Shown: positions 1 through 9,017, counted from the first letter of the stretch. The stretch: DNA of 64,000 nucleotides from Deltaproteobacteria bacterium (GCA_029547805.1 JAKPOP010000010.1:124001-188000); one strand, 5' to 3'. A program made the numbers and translations. The notes: generated from the sequence alone by a model not told the origin.

Positions 1-855
1 GCCGGGTCCATCGTCGTCGTGGCCAAGCAGCCCTCCGAGGAGCCCATCGCCGTCGAGACCTACTTCGGCGCCGCCTCGAAGGAAGACGTCCGGTCCTTCG
101 TCACTGTGGAGTCGGGCATCGTGAAGGACGGCGCCGCCGGGGAGAGCGGGGAGCCCGACGGGAACCTCAACGACAAGGATCGAAAGTACTTCGGCGTCAA
201 CTGGGTCTTCCCGAAGGCCACCCTGTTCCCCGGAGGCCATTACCAGGCGTACCTCACGAAGGGGACCCACGAGTCCTGCGCCTGGGTCCAGACCAACAAG
301 GAGAGCACGCTGGACTTCCGCTGCCAGTTGAACGAGGGCGTTCTGTCGGGCCTGTCGATCCTGCACTTCGCCTTCGTGGACGGCGTGGCGACGGAGATCC
401 AGAAGGGGGCCCAGGGCTGGCCGGTGACCAACGATCCCGGCAATCCCATCGGATATGGCCTGAAGTCCGTGCTCCGGGATTGGTGGAGCCGCCGGGACCG
501 TCTGGCGGACCTCTATGGCAGCCAGTTCACCTACGAGGCCCCTGCCGGGCGCCCCGGAGGGGGCATCGTGGCGCCGACGTCGTTCCAGAACACGACGGAC
601 CCCCAGATGCCCGGCGGGCGGCCGCCCTGGGCCTGGTCCTGGAAGCCCACGGTGGCGGACCCGGACTTCTACTACAAGCAGATGCCCCAGGGGTCCCTGT
701 TCTTCGACCCGGCCTGGTACTTCTCCGAGCGCCACCGAATCCCCATGACGGCGGGCAGCGAGGGCTTCTCCTCGACCTACTGCTTCCATCCCTACCTGCG
801 CATCGATCGGCGGGGCGCCGATCCGGACTGCCCGGCCCGGCAGGCGGCCCCATGA
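1..855 (+). CDS. Unknown protein, 5' end outside window
   Basis: The reading frame is open from base 1 (A-G-S-I-V-V-V-A-K...), so the GTG at 19 used by the ORF track is probably internal and the true start lies upstream. The visible 284 residues are soluble-looking, rich in Trp/Tyr/Phe, with scattered Cys (ESCAW, FRCQL, TYCFH, PDCPA) and no recognisable catalytic motif. The stop overlaps the start of the next gene by four bases (ATGA), so the two are probably translationally coupled, and the neighbour is an exported lipoprotein. I do not recognise the family. A periplasmic or surface location is inferred from the partner and the Cys content only. Confidence 0.6.
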   Translation, partial: AGSIVVVAKQPSEEPIAVETYFGAASKEDVRSFVTVESGIVKDGAAGESGEPDGNLNDKDRKYFGVNWVFPKATLFPGGHYQAYLTKGTHESCAWVQTNKESTLDFRCQLNEGVLSGLSILHFAFVDGVATEIQKGAQGWPVTNDPGNPIGYGLKSVLRDWWSRRDRLADLYGSQFTYEAPAGRPGGGIVAPTSFQNTTDPQMPGGRPPWAWSWKPTVADPDFYYKQMPQGSLFFDPAWYFSERHRIPMTAGSEGFSSTYCFHPYLRIDRRGADPDCPARQAAP

Positions 856-1997
856 CCCGTGCCCGGTGGCACCGGCCCCTCCGGTCCCGACGCCCTGGCC
901 CTGGTCGCTGGTGCGGAATCCTGCTCGCGGCCATCCTGGGAGGGTGTGCCGCAGGGAAGCCCATGGAGACCTGGACCGGGGAGGGGGAACCGCCCCGCCT
1001 GTCCTTGTCCGACCAGCCCCTGTGGACCGGTCTGGGGTCCGGGGAGGCGGTGGTCGCGGAGGTGGGAGGACTGCCCATCCCGGCCTCGCGGTATCGCCGG
1101 GCCCTGCTGGAGGCCGGCCCCGAGGCCGATCCCAGGACGGTCCTCCAGACCCTGATCGACCGGGAGGCCCTCGCCCAGAAGGCGGCCCAGGGCACCCCGG
1201 AGGGGGTCCTGGGAGCCTCCCGGGAGACCTTCCGCCAGGCCCTGGTGATGCGCCTGCTCCAGGACCGCCTGGACGAGTCCCTCCCGCCGGACGCGATCCC
1301 CTTGGCCCAGTTGGAACAGTGGTTTCGGGTCCCGGCGGTCTGGACGCGCTTCCATCACCACCGGATCCTCCGCGTGCGGGACTACCAGTGGATCTGCTGT
1401 GCCGGGGACCCGGCGGGATGCTCCACGCCGGACGCCCAGGCCTGCTTCCAGGAGGGGGCCCAGGCGATGCCCCGCCTGCTGGAGCGGGTCCGGGTCGAAC
1501 CCATGGACCCCGAGGACATCCCCCTGATGACCGAACGATGGCGGTCCATTGCCCCACGGCTGACCTACCAGGCCTACGACTTCGCCTGGGACGAGGAGCG
1601 GCGACTCCAGAAGGGGTCGATCCTCTTCGACGACGCGGTGGTCGAGACGGTGGTGGCGACGCCCCCGGGACAGTTCGCCGCAAGGCCGGTCCGAAGCCGC
1701 TATGGCTGGCACGTCCTGTTCGTCGCCGCCAGCGAGCCCCCGGAACAGAAGGGCCTGGAGGACCCCGCGGTCCGGAGGGAGGTGGCCCGAACCTTCCGGG
1801 TGCGCTACCAGCAACAGCGCCTGATCGAACTGCTGATCTCCCTGATCCCGGTCCAGGGCTTCCGATCCCTCGAGCAGGCCTTCCCCTTGGGACCGCCCCC
1901 GGGAACGCGCCCCCGTTGGGCCGCCCGGGTGGACGGGATCACCCTTGCGGAGGCCATTGCCGTGACCGATCGGGAGAAGGAGGACCAGGGCTTCTGA
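852..1997 (+). CDS. Parvulin-like (PpiC/SurA-type) peptidyl-prolyl isomerase lipoprotein
   Basis: A 381-residue protein with a basic N-terminus, a hydrophobic segment and a lipobox-like ILGGCAAG near residue 33, so a predicted lipoprotein. Residues about 60-150 resemble the SurA N-terminal helical region (LQTLIDREALAQKA). Residues about 250-300 resemble a PpiC rotamase domain (GSILFDD...VVATPPGQF...SRYGWHVLFV). Such proteins assist folding of exported or outer-membrane proteins. The start at 852 was chosen over the upstream ORF-track start because it gives a signal sequence and overlaps the preceding stop (ATGA). The family call is good; the isomerase domain is divergent, so activity is uncertain. 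Confidence 0.75.
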   Translation: MTRARWHRPLRSRRPGPGRWCGILLAAILGGCAAGKPMETWTGEGEPPRLSLSDQPLWTGLGSGEAVVAEVGGLPIPASRYRRALLEAGPEADPRTVLQTLIDREALAQKAAQGTPEGVLGASRETFRQALVMRLLQDRLDESLPPDAIPLAQLEQWFRVPAVWTRFHHHRILRVRDYQWICCAGDPAGCSTPDAQACFQEGAQAMPRLLERVRVEPMDPEDIPLMTERWRSIAPRLTYQAYDFAWDEERRLQKGSILFDDAVVETVVATPPGQFAARPVRSRYGWHVLFVAASEPPEQKGLEDPAVRREVARTFRVRYQQQRLIELLISLIPVQGFRSLEQAFPLGPPPGTRPRWAARVDGITLAEAIAVTDREKEDQGF

Positions 1998-2062
1998 CCG
2001 CTCCTTGGGAGGCGTTCCCCCGGGTCCCGATCGATGAGAGACGAGCGGGCCACGGAGGCCGA

Positions 2063-2803
2063 TCAGACCGGTATCTCGCCAGGCGTTGCGTCCCGGATCT
2101 CCCCGGCGACTTGCCGGATGCGGGGGGCCAGTCCGCTGGACCGGAGGACGTCGGACAGGCACGCCCGGGACAGCAGGGGGATCACGGCCAGCCCGAGCCG
2201 GACGGGGCACCAGGGGTTCAACACCAGGGCCGCCTGCACGCTCTCCCGGACCCCGAAACGGGCCGACGCCAGGACCTCCAGGAAGGCCTGGGGGACCTGG
2301 GGCCGCCGGGACGCGATGCGAAGCACCTCCTCCTCGGTGATCCGGGGGTTTGCCAGCAGGATGCGCAGGACCGAGGGGTCCGGGTCGGCGCACAACAGCC
2401 GCAGCGTCTCGCGGTTCTGGCCCCGAGCCCTCCACTTCCGGGTCCCCAGGGGCACCTCCTCCAGGGCGTATTTCGGGGCCACGCCCTCCACGGCGACCCG
2501 CTCCGTCTCCCCCACCGCCAGGAACTCCGTGAGCACCCGCAGGCGATGGGCCCCCAGGCGTCCCGTCACCTCCTGGGCCCGCCCCGACGCCAGGACCTCC
2601 GCATCCATCAGGAGATGGACGATCGTGTCGAGCCAGAGAGGGCGGAAGTCCCGGTGACCCCGGCGGATGGCCAGGAACCCGAGCCAGTGGGCCAGCGACT
2701 CTCCGTCCCATGCCCGCATTGCGGCCCGGAGCGACTCCCGCCGCACGTCGGGGTGAGGCAGCGCCACCAGTCGTCTTGCGAGGTCCCGGGGAACGGGGTC
2801 CAT
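2063..2803 (-). CDS. Helical-repeat (HEAT-like) hypothetical protein
   Basis: A 246-residue protein made almost wholly of short amphipathic helices with spaced Leu/Ala/Arg and no signal peptide or membrane helix. Segments such as DPSVLRILLANPRITEEEVLRI and NPWCPVRLGLAVIPLL look like HEAT or Leu-rich-variant repeats, which normally serve protein binding. I chose ATG 2803 rather than 2851 because it lies one base after the stop of the FadL-type gene (TGA-C-ATG), typical of translational coupling, whereas 2851 would run far into that gene. Cytoplasmic scaffold is an inference; no enzymatic motif is seen. Confidence 0.65.
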   Translation of the reverse strand: MDPVPRDLARRLVALPHPDVRRESLRAAMRAWDGESLAHWLGFLAIRRGHRDFRPLWLDTIVHLLMDAEVLASGRAQEVTGRLGAHRLRVLTEFLAVGETERVAVEGVAPKYALEEVPLGTRKWRARGQNRETLRLLCADPDPSVLRILLANPRITEEEVLRIASRRPQVPQAFLEVLASARFGVRESVQAALVLNPWCPVRLGLAVIPLLSRACLSDVLRSSGLAPRIRQVAGEIRDATPGEIPV

Positions 2804-2804
2804 G

Positions 2805-4154
2805 TCAGAAACGATACGAGAAATCGAAGGCGAATTCGTTGTTCGCGGCATGGCCCTTGCCGTTGGCCGGGGGCTTGCCGACGCTCCGCTGGATGTTGAT
2901 CAGGTTGGCCCAGTTGTGGACGTAGCCCAGGCCGACGCGCCACCGGTCATCGACCCGCCACCGGAGCCCCAGGCTGATGCCCTTCTGGTTCGTCGAGGGG
3001 TTGTCCAGGCTGTAGGTCTGCTCCGGGATCGGCGTGAAGTCCATCTGGTAGCCCATCATCAGGTCCACCGACCGGACCGGACGGAACATCACCCCGACGT
3101 TCCAGGCCCAGGAGTTGTGGTAGTCCTTCTGGTCCGGCAGGTCCTGGATCAGCCCCAGCAGGGGTTCCCGGAAGTGGGTCGTCTGCTCCTGCAGGGACTG
3201 GTAGTGCCAGTAGTAGATGTCCATCCCGAACTCGAACCACGGCAGGGGTTCCCAGTTGAAGCCGGCCTTCAACTCGAAGGGGATCAGCATCCGGGTCGTG
3301 TGCCGGGTGTCGGCGAGCACCTCCCCCAGATGGCCCTTCAGCGTGCAGTCGGTGGACCCCGGAGGGCAGGTGCTCCCGGTCAGTTTCACCCGCCCCTCCA
3401 GCGTGATGGGAGACCCGCCCGAGAAGGCCGCTCCGATGCGGAAGGTCGGGTGGGGCCGGATCAGGACCCCGGCGTCGAGGGCCCAGGTCCAGTCCTGCCC
3501 GTCAATCTCCATGAGCATGTCCGTGGCCCCGGTCTTTTCGGCGGGCTCGAAGCGGAGATCGAAGGCCGGGGAGTCGCTGGCGATGTTCGGCAGCGGCAGC
3601 ATCTTCTTGTTCAGGTAGTACTTCTTGGTCAGGAAGACGTGGACCAGGTTCACCGCCACGCCGAAACTGAAGATGTCCGAGACCCGGTAGGCGGCGGCCA
3701 GGGTGGCCCGGCTGGCCAGGAAGAGGGCCTGGATGTCGTAGTAGCGCGTCGGGCTGTCCTCGGGGAGCGCCGCGCCGTAGGCGTTCGGGGCGTAGATGCC
3801 GAAGCCCAGGCGGAAATCCTTCGTGCCGCAGTCGCTCTGGAAGCCCAGAAATGGGATTGCCCCGACGCTCCAGGTCGGACGGATCTCCTTGTCCGGGCGC
3901 AGCACGCCCTGGCTGTCGTAGAGACGCAGCCCCATCTGCATCAGGAACCAGGACTGTGTGTGATAGAAGTGGGTGCCGTCCAGCAGGGTCAGGCCCGCCG
4001 GGTTGTGGAAGACGGCGGTGGTGTCGTCGGGACGCGCCGTGACCGCGAACATCCCCATCCGGCGGATGCCGAAGTCCGGGTTCGAGAACCCCCCGGCCCG
4101 ACCCACGACCGGGGTCCCCACCAGCACCAGAAACAGGGCCATGGTTCGCTTCAT
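2805..4154 (-). CDS. FadL-family outer membrane transport protein
   Basis: A 449-residue protein with a Sec signal peptide (MKRTMALFLVLVGTPVVGRAGG). The mature start has features usual in the FadL/TodX family: an N-terminal plug region with RRMGMFAVTARPDDTTAVFHNPAGL (the family's 'NPAGL' hallmark), then alternating strands and a C-terminal FAFDFSYRF ending in aromatic Phe, as expected for BAM recognition. FadL proteins carry long-chain fatty acids or other hydrophobic compounds across the outer membrane. A promoter-like element (TTGCCT, 19 bp, TAGACT) lies just upstream. The substrate cannot be told from sequence. Confidence 0.88.
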   Translation of the reverse strand: MKRTMALFLVLVGTPVVGRAGGFSNPDFGIRRMGMFAVTARPDDTTAVFHNPAGLTLLDGTHFYHTQSWFLMQMGLRLYDSQGVLRPDKEIRPTWSVGAIPFLGFQSDCGTKDFRLGFGIYAPNAYGAALPEDSPTRYYDIQALFLASRATLAAAYRVSDIFSFGVAVNLVHVFLTKKYYLNKKMLPLPNIASDSPAFDLRFEPAEKTGATDMLMEIDGQDWTWALDAGVLIRPHPTFRIGAAFSGGSPITLEGRVKLTGSTCPPGSTDCTLKGHLGEVLADTRHTTRMLIPFELKAGFNWEPLPWFEFGMDIYYWHYQSLQEQTTHFREPLLGLIQDLPDQKDYHNSWAWNVGVMFRPVRSVDLMMGYQMDFTPIPEQTYSLDNPSTNQKGISLGLRWRVDDRWRVGLGYVHNWANLINIQRSVGKPPANGKGHAANNEFAFDFSYRF

Positions 4155-4190
4155 GACTCCCCCGTCCCTCCGGATGGCGTCGCCTCGCCG

Positions 4191-4221
4191 AGTCTATGCT
4201 GGAGACGCCCCGAAAAGGCAA
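4191..4221 (-). promoter_or_regulatory. Putative sigma-70 promoter of the fadL-like gene
   Basis: On the minus strand TTGCCT is followed after 19 bp by TAGACT, giving a leader of about 30 bases to ATG 4154. The spacer is longer than optimal, but the TAGACT -10 recurs before other genes in this window. Confidence 0.4.
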
Positions 4222-4269
4222 GCCCTGTCCTGTCGCCGGACCCCCTTCCGCCGTCCCGACCCTACCTCT

Positions 4270-4410
4270 TCAGGCGCCAGCCGAGAATTCCCGGGTCATC
4301 TCGACGGGCGGTTCCAGCCGGACCACCTCCAGTTCCGGTGCTGCCTTGCCAGGACTCTCCGGGGGCATCGGCACGACGGGGCCATCGACCCGGTGTGACG
4401 TCGGTTGCAT
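4270..4410 (-). CDS. Possible 46-residue small ORF
   Basis: This ORF sits in the 429-bp gap (4155-4583) between the divergent fadL-like gene and the lipoprotein gene. It reads MQPTSHRVDGPVVPMPPESP... and ends EFSAGA, with codon use compatible with the neighbours. It is Pro-rich, has no signal peptide, and only a weak GGGATC upstream as ribosome-binding site. It may be chance. Apart from the promoters at each end, nothing else is evident in this gap. Confidence 0.25.
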   Translation of the reverse strand: MQPTSHRVDGPVVPMPPESPGKAAPELEVVRLEPPVEMTREFSAGA

Positions 4411-4460
4411 GGGGATCCCGAGTCGAATCGATCACGGATCCCGCCCCGCGAACTGATCGG

Positions 4461-4490
4461 TTGACAGGTTCCGGCGGGCTGTCCTATGTT
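4461..4490 (+). promoter_or_regulatory. Sigma-70 promoter of the lipoprotein-PPC-ABCG operon
   Basis: TTGACA (perfect -35) at 4461, an 18-bp spacer and TATGTT at 4485. The predicted leader is about 85 bases and contains two purine-rich stretches (GAAGGAGG near 4507 and AAGGAGG near 4573); the second is correctly spaced for ATG 4584. Confidence 0.6.
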
Positions 4491-4583
4491 CCATTCATCC
4501 ATCCCTGAAGGAGGTCCACCCGGACAGGACACGACGATTCCACGGTGGGTCCAGGCTTTCGTGGACAAGACAAGGAGGTCAGA

Positions 4584-5510
4584 ATGCGTAGTTTGATCGT
4601 GCTGTTGTCCGCAACTGTCGCACTGGCGCTGGGATGTGCCCGAAAGGCTCCGCCTCCGCCGAAAGGTCAGGCTGGCGCCGAGAAGGCGGCTCCGACCGCC
4701 CAGGCCCCCCAGACCCCGCCGGCCGAGCAGGCCCCCGGGTCCCCCATGACGCCGGAGGATGTGGCCCAGGTGCTGGCCAGGCCGGCGACCCTGGCCTTCG
4801 TTCCGGCCCCCGGCGAGGTCTTCCTGGCCTTCCAGCAGGCGTCCTCCTCGGGCCAGAAGCCGTTGGAGATCAAGGTCCAGAAGGACCTGCCCGACTTCAA
4901 GGATCGAGCCCGGGCCGCCTTGCTGGCCGGCAAGACGGTCACCGACTTCCTTGTCGCGGTCCAGAATCGCAATGCGGAAGACGCCGTCATTCTGACCGAC
5001 CATCTCCTTCGGCTGGCCGATCGTCTGGGCATGGGGGAGATCGCCAGGAGTTCGGCCGCCGGACTCTCCGATGCCATCACCAAGGCCAAGGATGCACCGG
5101 CGGACAAGGCCGCGGAAGCCTGGGACAAGGTCCGGGAGATCATCAGCAAGGTGGATGGGGACCTGCGCAACGGTCTGGCCGATGGAAAGGCCGATCGATC
5201 CACGGCCGACATGGTGGCACTCGGCGCCTGGCTCGAGGTGATCGCGGTGATCTCCGCGGCGATCCAGGATCACCCGGAGATGTCGGGGATCCTTCGCCTG
5301 GGGGCGGTTGCTGCCTATTTCGCCCAGAGCCTGTCAGGCATCGGCGGGCAGATCGGCAGTTCGCCCCTCGTCCCGAAGGCGGTTTCGACCGTGCAGGGCC
5401 TGAAACAGGTCCTCAACATCCCCTACAAGGAGACCTTCACTCGAGAGGCCCTGGGCGAGATGCAGAGGATCGCGTCGGGATTCCTTGCAGAGGCATGTGC
5501 CGCCAACTGA
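4584..5510 (+). CDS. Lipoprotein of unknown function
   Basis: A 308-residue protein whose start at 4584 is set by AAGGAGG six bases upstream; the ORF-track start at 4545 is too early. The N-terminus is a lipoprotein signal (MRSLIVLLSATVALALGCARK) followed by a Pro/Ala-rich linker to about residue 55. The rest is helical (AEDAVILTDHLLRLADRLGMGE, DGDLRNGLADGKADRSTADM), with no catalytic motif known to me. It heads a probable three-gene operon with a secreted PPC-like protein and a TerB-ABCG transporter (gaps 46 and 31 bp), so it could be a periplasmic partner of that transporter. That role is inference. Confidence 0.75.
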   Translation: MRSLIVLLSATVALALGCARKAPPPPKGQAGAEKAAPTAQAPQTPPAEQAPGSPMTPEDVAQVLARPATLAFVPAPGEVFLAFQQASSSGQKPLEIKVQKDLPDFKDRARAALLAGKTVTDFLVAVQNRNAEDAVILTDHLLRLADRLGMGEIARSSAAGLSDAITKAKDAPADKAAEAWDKVREIISKVDGDLRNGLADGKADRSTADMVALGAWLEVIAVISAAIQDHPEMSGILRLGAVAAYFAQSLSGIGGQIGSSPLVPKAVSTVQGLKQVLNIPYKETFTREALGEMQRIASGFLAEACAAN

Positions 5511-5556
5511 GGGCGGAGAGGATGGACATCGGGTCATCCAACAGGAGGAGCAAGAC

Positions 5557-6027
5557 ATGAGCCGGAAACGAGGACGGTTCCTGGCACCCTTCGCAATGGC
5601 GGCACTGCTCATTTCCACCGTCACTCTCACGCCCAGGACCGGGGGAGCATCGATGGAGGACGCCCTCCGCAATGCAAGGCGGATCGCCGCGGGCATCCAG
5701 CAGAGATTCTCGAATGTCCAGGTCAGTCCGGTCGTCTACAAGGGATACCTGGCCCGAGGCGACATGACCGTCATCTCCGTGGTGCTCCAGGCGGGGGTCC
5801 ACTACTTCCTGATCGGGGCCGGATGTGGGGACTGCTACGACCTCGATCTGGTCCTCGTGGACGAGAACAACAACCTGATCGATCGGGACGTGCTGACGGA
5901 TGCCGTCCCGGTGGTCCAGGTGACACCTCGGTGGACCGGGGAATTCCGGATCGGGGTCAAGATGGCCAATTCCTCCGCCGATGGTGCCCACTGGGTGCTG
6001 CTGACCGCGATGACCGCAAGCGACTGA
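5557..6027 (+). CDS. Secreted PPC-like small protein
   Basis: A 156-residue protein starting at MSRKRGRF, preceded by AGGAGGAG. The first 33 residues form a Sec signal peptide ending near GGASM. The mature part is beta-rich (VVLQAGVHYFLIGAGCGDCYDLDLVLVDENN...WTGEFRIGVKM), the pattern of pre-peptidase C-terminal (PPC) beta-sandwich domains, with one CGDC pair. PPC domains usually accompany secreted proteases, but no protease is fused here. It lies between the lipoprotein and the ABCG gene, so it may be cargo or a periplasmic accessory of that transporter (inference). Confidence 0.7.
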   Translation: MSRKRGRFLAPFAMAALLISTVTLTPRTGGASMEDALRNARRIAAGIQQRFSNVQVSPVVYKGYLARGDMTVISVVLQAGVHYFLIGAGCGDCYDLDLVLVDENNNLIDRDVLTDAVPVVQVTPRWTGEFRIGVKMANSSADGAHWVLLTAMTASD

Positions 6028-6058
6028 CCCGTCTCGCCCCATTCTCCAGGAGCCTCCC

Positions 6059-8848
6059 ATGAATGATCTGGACCTGCTGATCGACCTGTTCTCCGCACTG
6101 GCCTGGGCCGACCAGTCCCTTTCCTCCGAGGAGTTCAGCGCCCTGTTCCATGCCTTCTCCTCGCGTCTGCCCGAACAGCAGGTCTTCCAGGTGATCCGGC
6201 GTCTCCAGGACTCCGCCACGCTGGGAAGCCAGGTCCTGCTGGATCGCCTTGTCGAGCGTTGCGAAGGGATGTCCCGTGCCGATCGGTGTGCCTTGATCCT
6301 CATGGGCTACGACTTCGCGGCCCACGACGGGATCGACCGGGCCGAGGAACGATTTCTCCTGGAACTGGCCGCCAGACTTGGCATCGCCGAACCGGACCTC
6401 CAGTGGATCCTCTGGGGCATCGAACCCCAGGGGAGCGCCCCGGAGATCGCTTCCGAGTCGATCCGGGTCGTTCACGTCGGAACTGGCCCAGGAGACTCCG
6501 TGCCACTGGAGACGTCCGCCGACCTGACCCTGTTCCAGGTCAGAGACAAGCGCTTCCTCCGGGTCCGGAAGGCCCGAACGGTGGTTCGCCTCGACGAACG
6601 GCCAGTCCCCCTCCATGTCCTGCTGGAAATCGCGCCCACCTCTCGCCTCGTATGTCGTCCCTACCGGCTGGAGGCAGGGGACATCGACCAACTGCTGGAA
6701 TCGGCAGGCCAGTCTGGTTCCTCCCTGGGGCAGGCGGTGCGCCTGGAGAGCCTGGCGGACTCGATGCTCTCCCTTCCCGATCGACCCATGGAGACGGACC
6801 AGGGGCTCCCGGGCAAGGGACGGGTGGCGGCCCTCACGGTTCGGGGCCTGTCCTACCGCGTCCCCAGTGGAAGAGACCCCAAGATCCTGGTGGACAACGT
6901 CTCGTTCCGGGCCAACCGGGGAGAACTGATTGCGATCCTCGGCCCCTCCGGGTGCGGCAAGACCACGCTCCTGGAGATGCTCTCCGGCCGTCGCTGTCCC
7001 TCCTCGGGGGACATCCTGCTCCGAATCGACGACCGGGACGTCCCGGTGGCCGGAGAGATGAGCCGCGTGGGCCTCGTTCCACAGGACGAGGTCCTCCTTC
7101 CCCAGTTGTCCGTCCGGGAGAACGTCGATTTCGCCTGCCGACTCCGAAATCCCCGGATGTCCCGCGAGGAACGGCAGAAGCGGGTCCAGGAGGCCATCGC
7201 CACGGTCTCCCTGGAAGATCGTGCCTCGTATCGCGTGGGCAGTCCCGAAAACCGCCTGCTCAGTGGGGGCCAACGGCGCCGGGTCAGCCTGGCGATGGAA
7301 CTGGTGGGGTCACCGGACGTGATGCTGCTGGACGAACCCCTGACCGGACTCTCGTCATTCGATGCCCGGATGCTGGCCGACGTCTTCCTGGACCTCGCAA
7401 GACAAGGGAAGATCGTCCTCGTGGTGGTGCACCAGCCATCGGCAGAGATCTTCCACCTGTTCCACAAGATCCTGGTGCTCGATGTCGGAGGCAAGATGGC
7501 CTTCTTCGGAAAGCCCCAGGAGGGTCTCCAGTACTTCCGGACCCACGGCGTGCGGTTCCGAACGCCGCCTGAGAACCAGGAATCCCCGCTGCATCCGGAC
7601 CTGATCCTGGAGACCCTCGAGCAACGAGACGCGGAGCAGTGCCAGGAGCGGCACGGGAGATCAGTGAAGCGCATCTATCCGCCGGATTACTGGCAGGCGG
7701 TATTCCAGCACCAGTTCCGGGATGCGATGGGGGAGGCTGTGTTGTCACCCTGCAGGACGGGCAGGCCGGTCTCCCCGTCCGCTTCGATCCGGGACCGCCT
7801 GGCACAGTTCGGGTCCCTGGTCCTGCGGAATTTCCTGGCCCGGATGCGCAACCCCTTCTCGCTGGTGCTGTCTCTGCTCATCGCGCCCTTCCTGGGAATC
7901 ATCCTGGCCTGGGTGGTTCGAAGCCCCGACCCTTACTCCCTGGGATCGAACCCGCTGCTTCCAGTGTTTCTCTTCATGGTTCCGATCGTCGTCTTCTTCC
8001 TGGGGATGATGGGAAGCTCCACGGAATTCGTACTGGAACGGCGCCTGTTCCTGCACGAGACGCCCCTGGACATCCCGCCGCTCTTCTACCTGCTGTCCAA
8101 GGGGATCGTGATCCTGCTCTGGACCTCTGTCGAGACCCTGCTGTTTCTCGGCATTTCCTTTGGGATCCTGGAGATCCGGACCGGATTTCACTGGTCGTAT
8201 CTCCTGGGCCTGCTGACGGCCGCAGCCGGGGTGACGCTCGGTCTGGCCATCTCCACGGTGGCACAGAATGTGCGGATGGCCCAGACCCTGGTCGTCGTCG
8301 TGCTGATTCCCCAGATCCTCTTTGGCGGCATCATCCCGTATGCCAAGATGAATCCAACCATCTTCGCGGGGGACCGGGAGAAACTCGATGCACCTCCCAT
8401 TGCGAAGCCCATCATCACCCAGTGGTGCTTCGAAGGGCTGGTGGTCACCCATGCCCTGACGAATCCCGCAGCCCGCCAGCGGGAACTGTGCAACTGTCCC
8501 TCGGCTCGAGGACCGGAGGAGACCCGAAGCGAGGACGAACTGTGTGGCGAGGTGGATGCCCTCGCGAAATCCACGGAAAACCACCAGTTGATGAATGACT
8601 TCGTCAATGGTGCCGATGACAACTTCCAGAAGCGCTATGGCAGAACGCCCTGCCACTATGGAACCCCTCTGGACGGAGATCCGCGGCCCTTCGTGGGCAA
8701 TGTCGCCTACGCCAGGGAGCGGTGGCTGCTGGGCAGACGCTGGTTGACGCCGGTGGCGGACTCCCTGGTCCTCGGCATGCTGGGCCTGTCGGGGGCCCTG
8801 CTGGCCCTCGGCGGGTTGTACCGACTTCGGCGCATCGCCCGGCGATGA
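6059..8848 (+). CDS. TerB-domain ABCG-type ABC transporter (fused ATPase-permease)
   Basis: A 929-residue fusion. Residues 1-115 look like a TerB/DjlA-type helical domain (DLFSALAWADQSLSSEEF). About 120-230 is a beta-rich module without an FHA signature. About 260-500 is an ABC ATPase with Walker A GPSGCGKTT (about 295), signature LSGGQRRR (about 400), Walker B VMLLDEP (about 420) and a switch His (VVVHQPSAE). From about 585 there is an ABC-2 membrane domain of roughly six helices, with a large external loop before the last helix containing several Cys (LCNCP, ELCGE, TPCHY). ATPase-before-membrane order is typical of ABCG half-transporters, which dimerise. The substrate is unknown. Co-oriented after the lipoprotein and PPC genes. 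Confidence 0.88.
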   Translation: MNDLDLLIDLFSALAWADQSLSSEEFSALFHAFSSRLPEQQVFQVIRRLQDSATLGSQVLLDRLVERCEGMSRADRCALILMGYDFAAHDGIDRAEERFLLELAARLGIAEPDLQWILWGIEPQGSAPEIASESIRVVHVGTGPGDSVPLETSADLTLFQVRDKRFLRVRKARTVVRLDERPVPLHVLLEIAPTSRLVCRPYRLEAGDIDQLLESAGQSGSSLGQAVRLESLADSMLSLPDRPMETDQGLPGKGRVAALTVRGLSYRVPSGRDPKILVDNVSFRANRGELIAILGPSGCGKTTLLEMLSGRRCPSSGDILLRIDDRDVPVAGEMSRVGLVPQDEVLLPQLSVRENVDFACRLRNPRMSREERQKRVQEAIATVSLEDRASYRVGSPENRLLSGGQRRRVSLAMELVGSPDVMLLDEPLTGLSSFDARMLADVFLDLARQGKIVLVVVHQPSAEIFHLFHKILVLDVGGKMAFFGKPQEGLQYFRTHGVRFRTPPENQESPLHPDLILETLEQRDAEQCQERHGRSVKRIYPPDYWQAVFQHQFRDAMGEAVLSPCRTGRPVSPSASIRDRLAQFGSLVLRNFLARMRNPFSLVLSLLIAPFLGIILAWVVRSPDPYSLGSNPLLPVFLFMVPIVVFFLGMMGSSTEFVLERRLFLHETPLDIPPLFYLLSKGIVILLWTSVETLLFLGISFGILEIRTGFHWSYLLGLLTAAAGVTLGLAISTVAQNVRMAQTLVVVVLIPQILFGGIIPYAKMNPTIFAGDREKLDAPPIAKPIITQWCFEGLVVTHALTNPAARQRELCNCPSARGPEETRSEDELCGEVDALAKSTENHQLMNDFVNGADDNFQKRYGRTPCHYGTPLDGDPRPFVGNVAYARERWLLGRRWLTPVADSLVLGMLGLSGALLALGGLYRLRRIARR

Positions 8849-9008
8849 GCCACGCAAGCCGCCAGCGAGCAACCCGTCGTCCGCCGGGAACGGTCCAACC
8901 TCGGGAGGACCACGGTTGATCCCAGCACCTGGTCCGGCCCGGCGCGACCAGGGAAGGTTCCCGGAAGACGGCCCGCTCCGGCCGGACCTTCCTCGGCAGG
9001 GAACCCCG

Positions 9009-9017
9009 TGATAGACT
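9009..9017 (+). promoter_or_regulatory. Extended -10 element before the TPR gene
   Basis: TGATAGACT fits TG-N-TAGACT, 25 bases before ATG 9043. The -35 region is poor. The same GTGATAGACTG string occurs upstream of pepD. The 194-bp gap 8849-9042 holds nothing else obvious. Confidence 0.35.

Noticed and set aside
792-2711. 639-residue minus-strand ORF
   Set aside because: Gly/Pro-rich shadow of the parvulin-like gene and of the helical-repeat gene; no domain recognisable.
6400-6720. FHA domain in the TerB-ABCG protein between the TerB and ATPase domains
   Set aside because: The region is beta-rich but lacks the Gly-Arg, Ser-x-x-His and Asn-Gly positions seen in the other FHA domains here.
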